Shown here: positions 21,222 through 22,046 of the stretch, piece after piece
How positions within the stretch are numbered: the first letter of the stretch is position 1
Layout: each line of letters opens with the position of its first letter
Origin: RUG11867 sp964472425
GTDB lineage: Bacteria; Bacillota_I; Bacilli_A; RF39; UBA660
DNA length: 22,046 nt
Direction: 5' to 3'
Assembly: GCA_964472425.1 (NCBI GenBank)
Contig: CAYYLF010000019.1
Span: 1 to 22,046, forward strand
Made by a program: the position numbers and the translations under genes
Notes under the pieces: generated by a model
What the model was told of the DNA's origin: nothing
The model's database searches: none
The model's input: the letters and a program-made list of their open reading frames with translations, nothing else

Positions 21222-21292
21222 AAAAATGCCCCGTAGGGGCTAGTCATAAAACATTGTTTTATGACTTTATGACTGCGTAGCAGTCTTTTTTT
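21222..21292. repeat. Three tandem hairpins upstream of the transposase
   Basis: GCCCC-GTA-GGGGC (21228-21240), followed by ATTTTTGG on the minus strand, is a classic terminator. AGTCATAAAACA (21242-21253), one base, TGTTTTATGACT (21255-21266) is a perfect 12-base inverted repeat. GACTGC-GTA-GCAGTC (21271-21285) is followed by T on the plus strand. They insulate the transposase from outside transcription and mirror the hairpins at the other end. Confidence 0.7.
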
Positions 21293-21925
21293 ATTTCTTC
21301 AGTTAAACTGTTGTTTGGCCGAAGAAATTTTTTAGCATACCCAATTTTTTCTCCATTCTTTAATTCTGCAATAGACAATGTTAATGTATATGCTTTAACA
21401 CCATCATATATATTTACTTCACGTGTATCGAAATTACTTATTCCTTGTTCTTGATGCCGATTATTAACATCTGGTTTTGAATTGATTTTTTTAGATGTTT
21501 CTATAATTTCGTCCAAATTACCATTTATTTGTTGGTTCATTCCTTTAATATCATTAATTTCCTTACTTTTAGGCTGACGTTTTGATAGCTCATTATACAT
21601 ATCCTTATTTGGAAGTCTTTTTACTATTTTGACAAAGAGCCATCATCTAAAATTAGTTCCTTTCCAACCAATTGGTTGAATGTTTCACGTGGAGTTTTAA
21701 TCGTGCCATCTTCATTTAAAGCCAACTTATTATCTAATTTAATATACTTGGTACCATTTTTTTTGTTACTTCTTTACTATATAAAACATTTTCAAAACTA
21801 TTAATATCAGAATTTTTGTAGGCATTTTCCCACATACTTTTTAGATTCTGAGTAAAACAACGTTTGATTGTTGTTGCCCGAAATTTTATTAGCGATAGAT
21901 ATTATTCCATTATAAGTTTTTTATT
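21259..21925 (-). pseudogene. Multiply frameshifted remnant of an unrecognised gene
   Basis: Protein-like segments continue each other in different frames on the minus strand. About 21925-21840 reads KTYNGIISIANKISGNNNQ and on to FYSESKK. 21835 to about 21765 reads MWENAYKNSDINSFENVLYS. After a run of eight T (21757-21764) the frame changes to GTKYIKLDNKLALNEDGTIK and on to LILDDGSLSK, with a stop at 21624-21626. A further shift gives IVKRLPNKDMYNEL, which continues into the 113-residue frame 21600-21259 (with VNIYDGVKAYTLTLSIAELK). The last eight residues are encoded by the hairpin region at the IS end, so the true C-terminus may have been cut off by the insertion. Family not recognised; AT-rich and full of Asn/Lys/Ile, unlike the core genes. 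Confidence 0.6.
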
Positions 21926-22046
21926 ATGAACTAGTATGCAACTTAAAACAAGAATAGAATTAATTTTAACAGAGCTTTTTTGAGGTAAAATGGTGACTTC
22001 TCAAAGTAAATGCCCGCGTCTATCCTCGTATTTAACTGTCCCAAAT
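21926..22046. other. AT-rich window edge, no gene seen
   Basis: No reading frame is supported. Read from the right edge on the minus strand, the sequence TTTGGGACAGTTAAATAC is reminiscent of the terminal bases of some DDE insertion sequences, but the partner end is outside the window and no transposase is visible. Confidence 0.3.

Noticed and set aside
21926..22046. Terminus of a second insertion sequence at the right edge (TTTGGGACAGTTAAATAC)
   Set aside because: Only one putative end, no transposase and no partner repeat in the window.

Overview
The window looks like chromosomal DNA of a low-GC Gram-positive bacterium (class Bacilli in the broad sense, possibly an uncultured gut lineage). 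Evidence: AAGGAG-type ribosome binding sites; sigma-A-like promoters with 16-18 base spacers; a T-box leader on proS; the mrnC-rlmB-sigH gene order known from Bacillus; Bacillus-type CwlJ, YchF and LemA proteins. TGA is used as a stop throughout and Trp is TGG, so this is not the Mycoplasma code. The taxon is inferred from protein flavour only; no rRNA or tRNA gene is present.

Layout. At 1-1260 a small CwlJ/SleB-type cell-wall hydrolase (+) converges on a small membrane protein (-) through a shared terminator. From 1265 to 4756 (-) lie ychF, a membrane-spanning HTH regulator and an exported protein of unknown function; two overlapping palindromes sit on the exported protein's promoter. From 4881 to 8240 (-) is a tight housekeeping operon lgt-trxB-mrnC-rlmB-sigH. 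From 8622 to 9635 (-) is an Rpn/PD-(D/E)XK nuclease-transposase gene. The promoters of this gene and of lgt carry a nearly identical 38-base box plus an array of helically phased A/T tracts, which is the most unusual non-coding signal in the window. From 9859 to 13252 (-) are uvrA and an MBL-fold hydrolase; lemA and a short UvrD-like helicase (13358-15503, +) diverge from them. From 15514 to 17672 (-) are a nucleotidyltransferase-like gene coupled to a NERD-HRDC gene, and a DUF5684-like zinc-ribbon membrane protein. proS (17753-19030, -) is preceded by a readable proline T-box riboswitch.

From about 19690 to 21290 lies an IS91-type element. It has a HUH/Y2 transposase broken by a frameshift, a small zinc-ribbon passenger gene, and hairpin clusters at both ends. 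Beyond it (21259-22046) are AT-rich, multiply frameshifted remains of an unrecognised gene running to the window edge.

As a system, the core is envelope and translation housekeeping: lipoprotein maturation, thioredoxin reduction, rRNA maturation, transition-state sigma factor, nucleotide excision repair and prolyl-tRNA charging. Mobile DNA sits at 8.6-9.6 kb and beyond 19.7 kb. The best candidates for undescribed biology are the curved-DNA promoter modules, the HTH-TM regulator with its exported neighbour, and the NERD-HRDC/nucleotidyltransferase pair.
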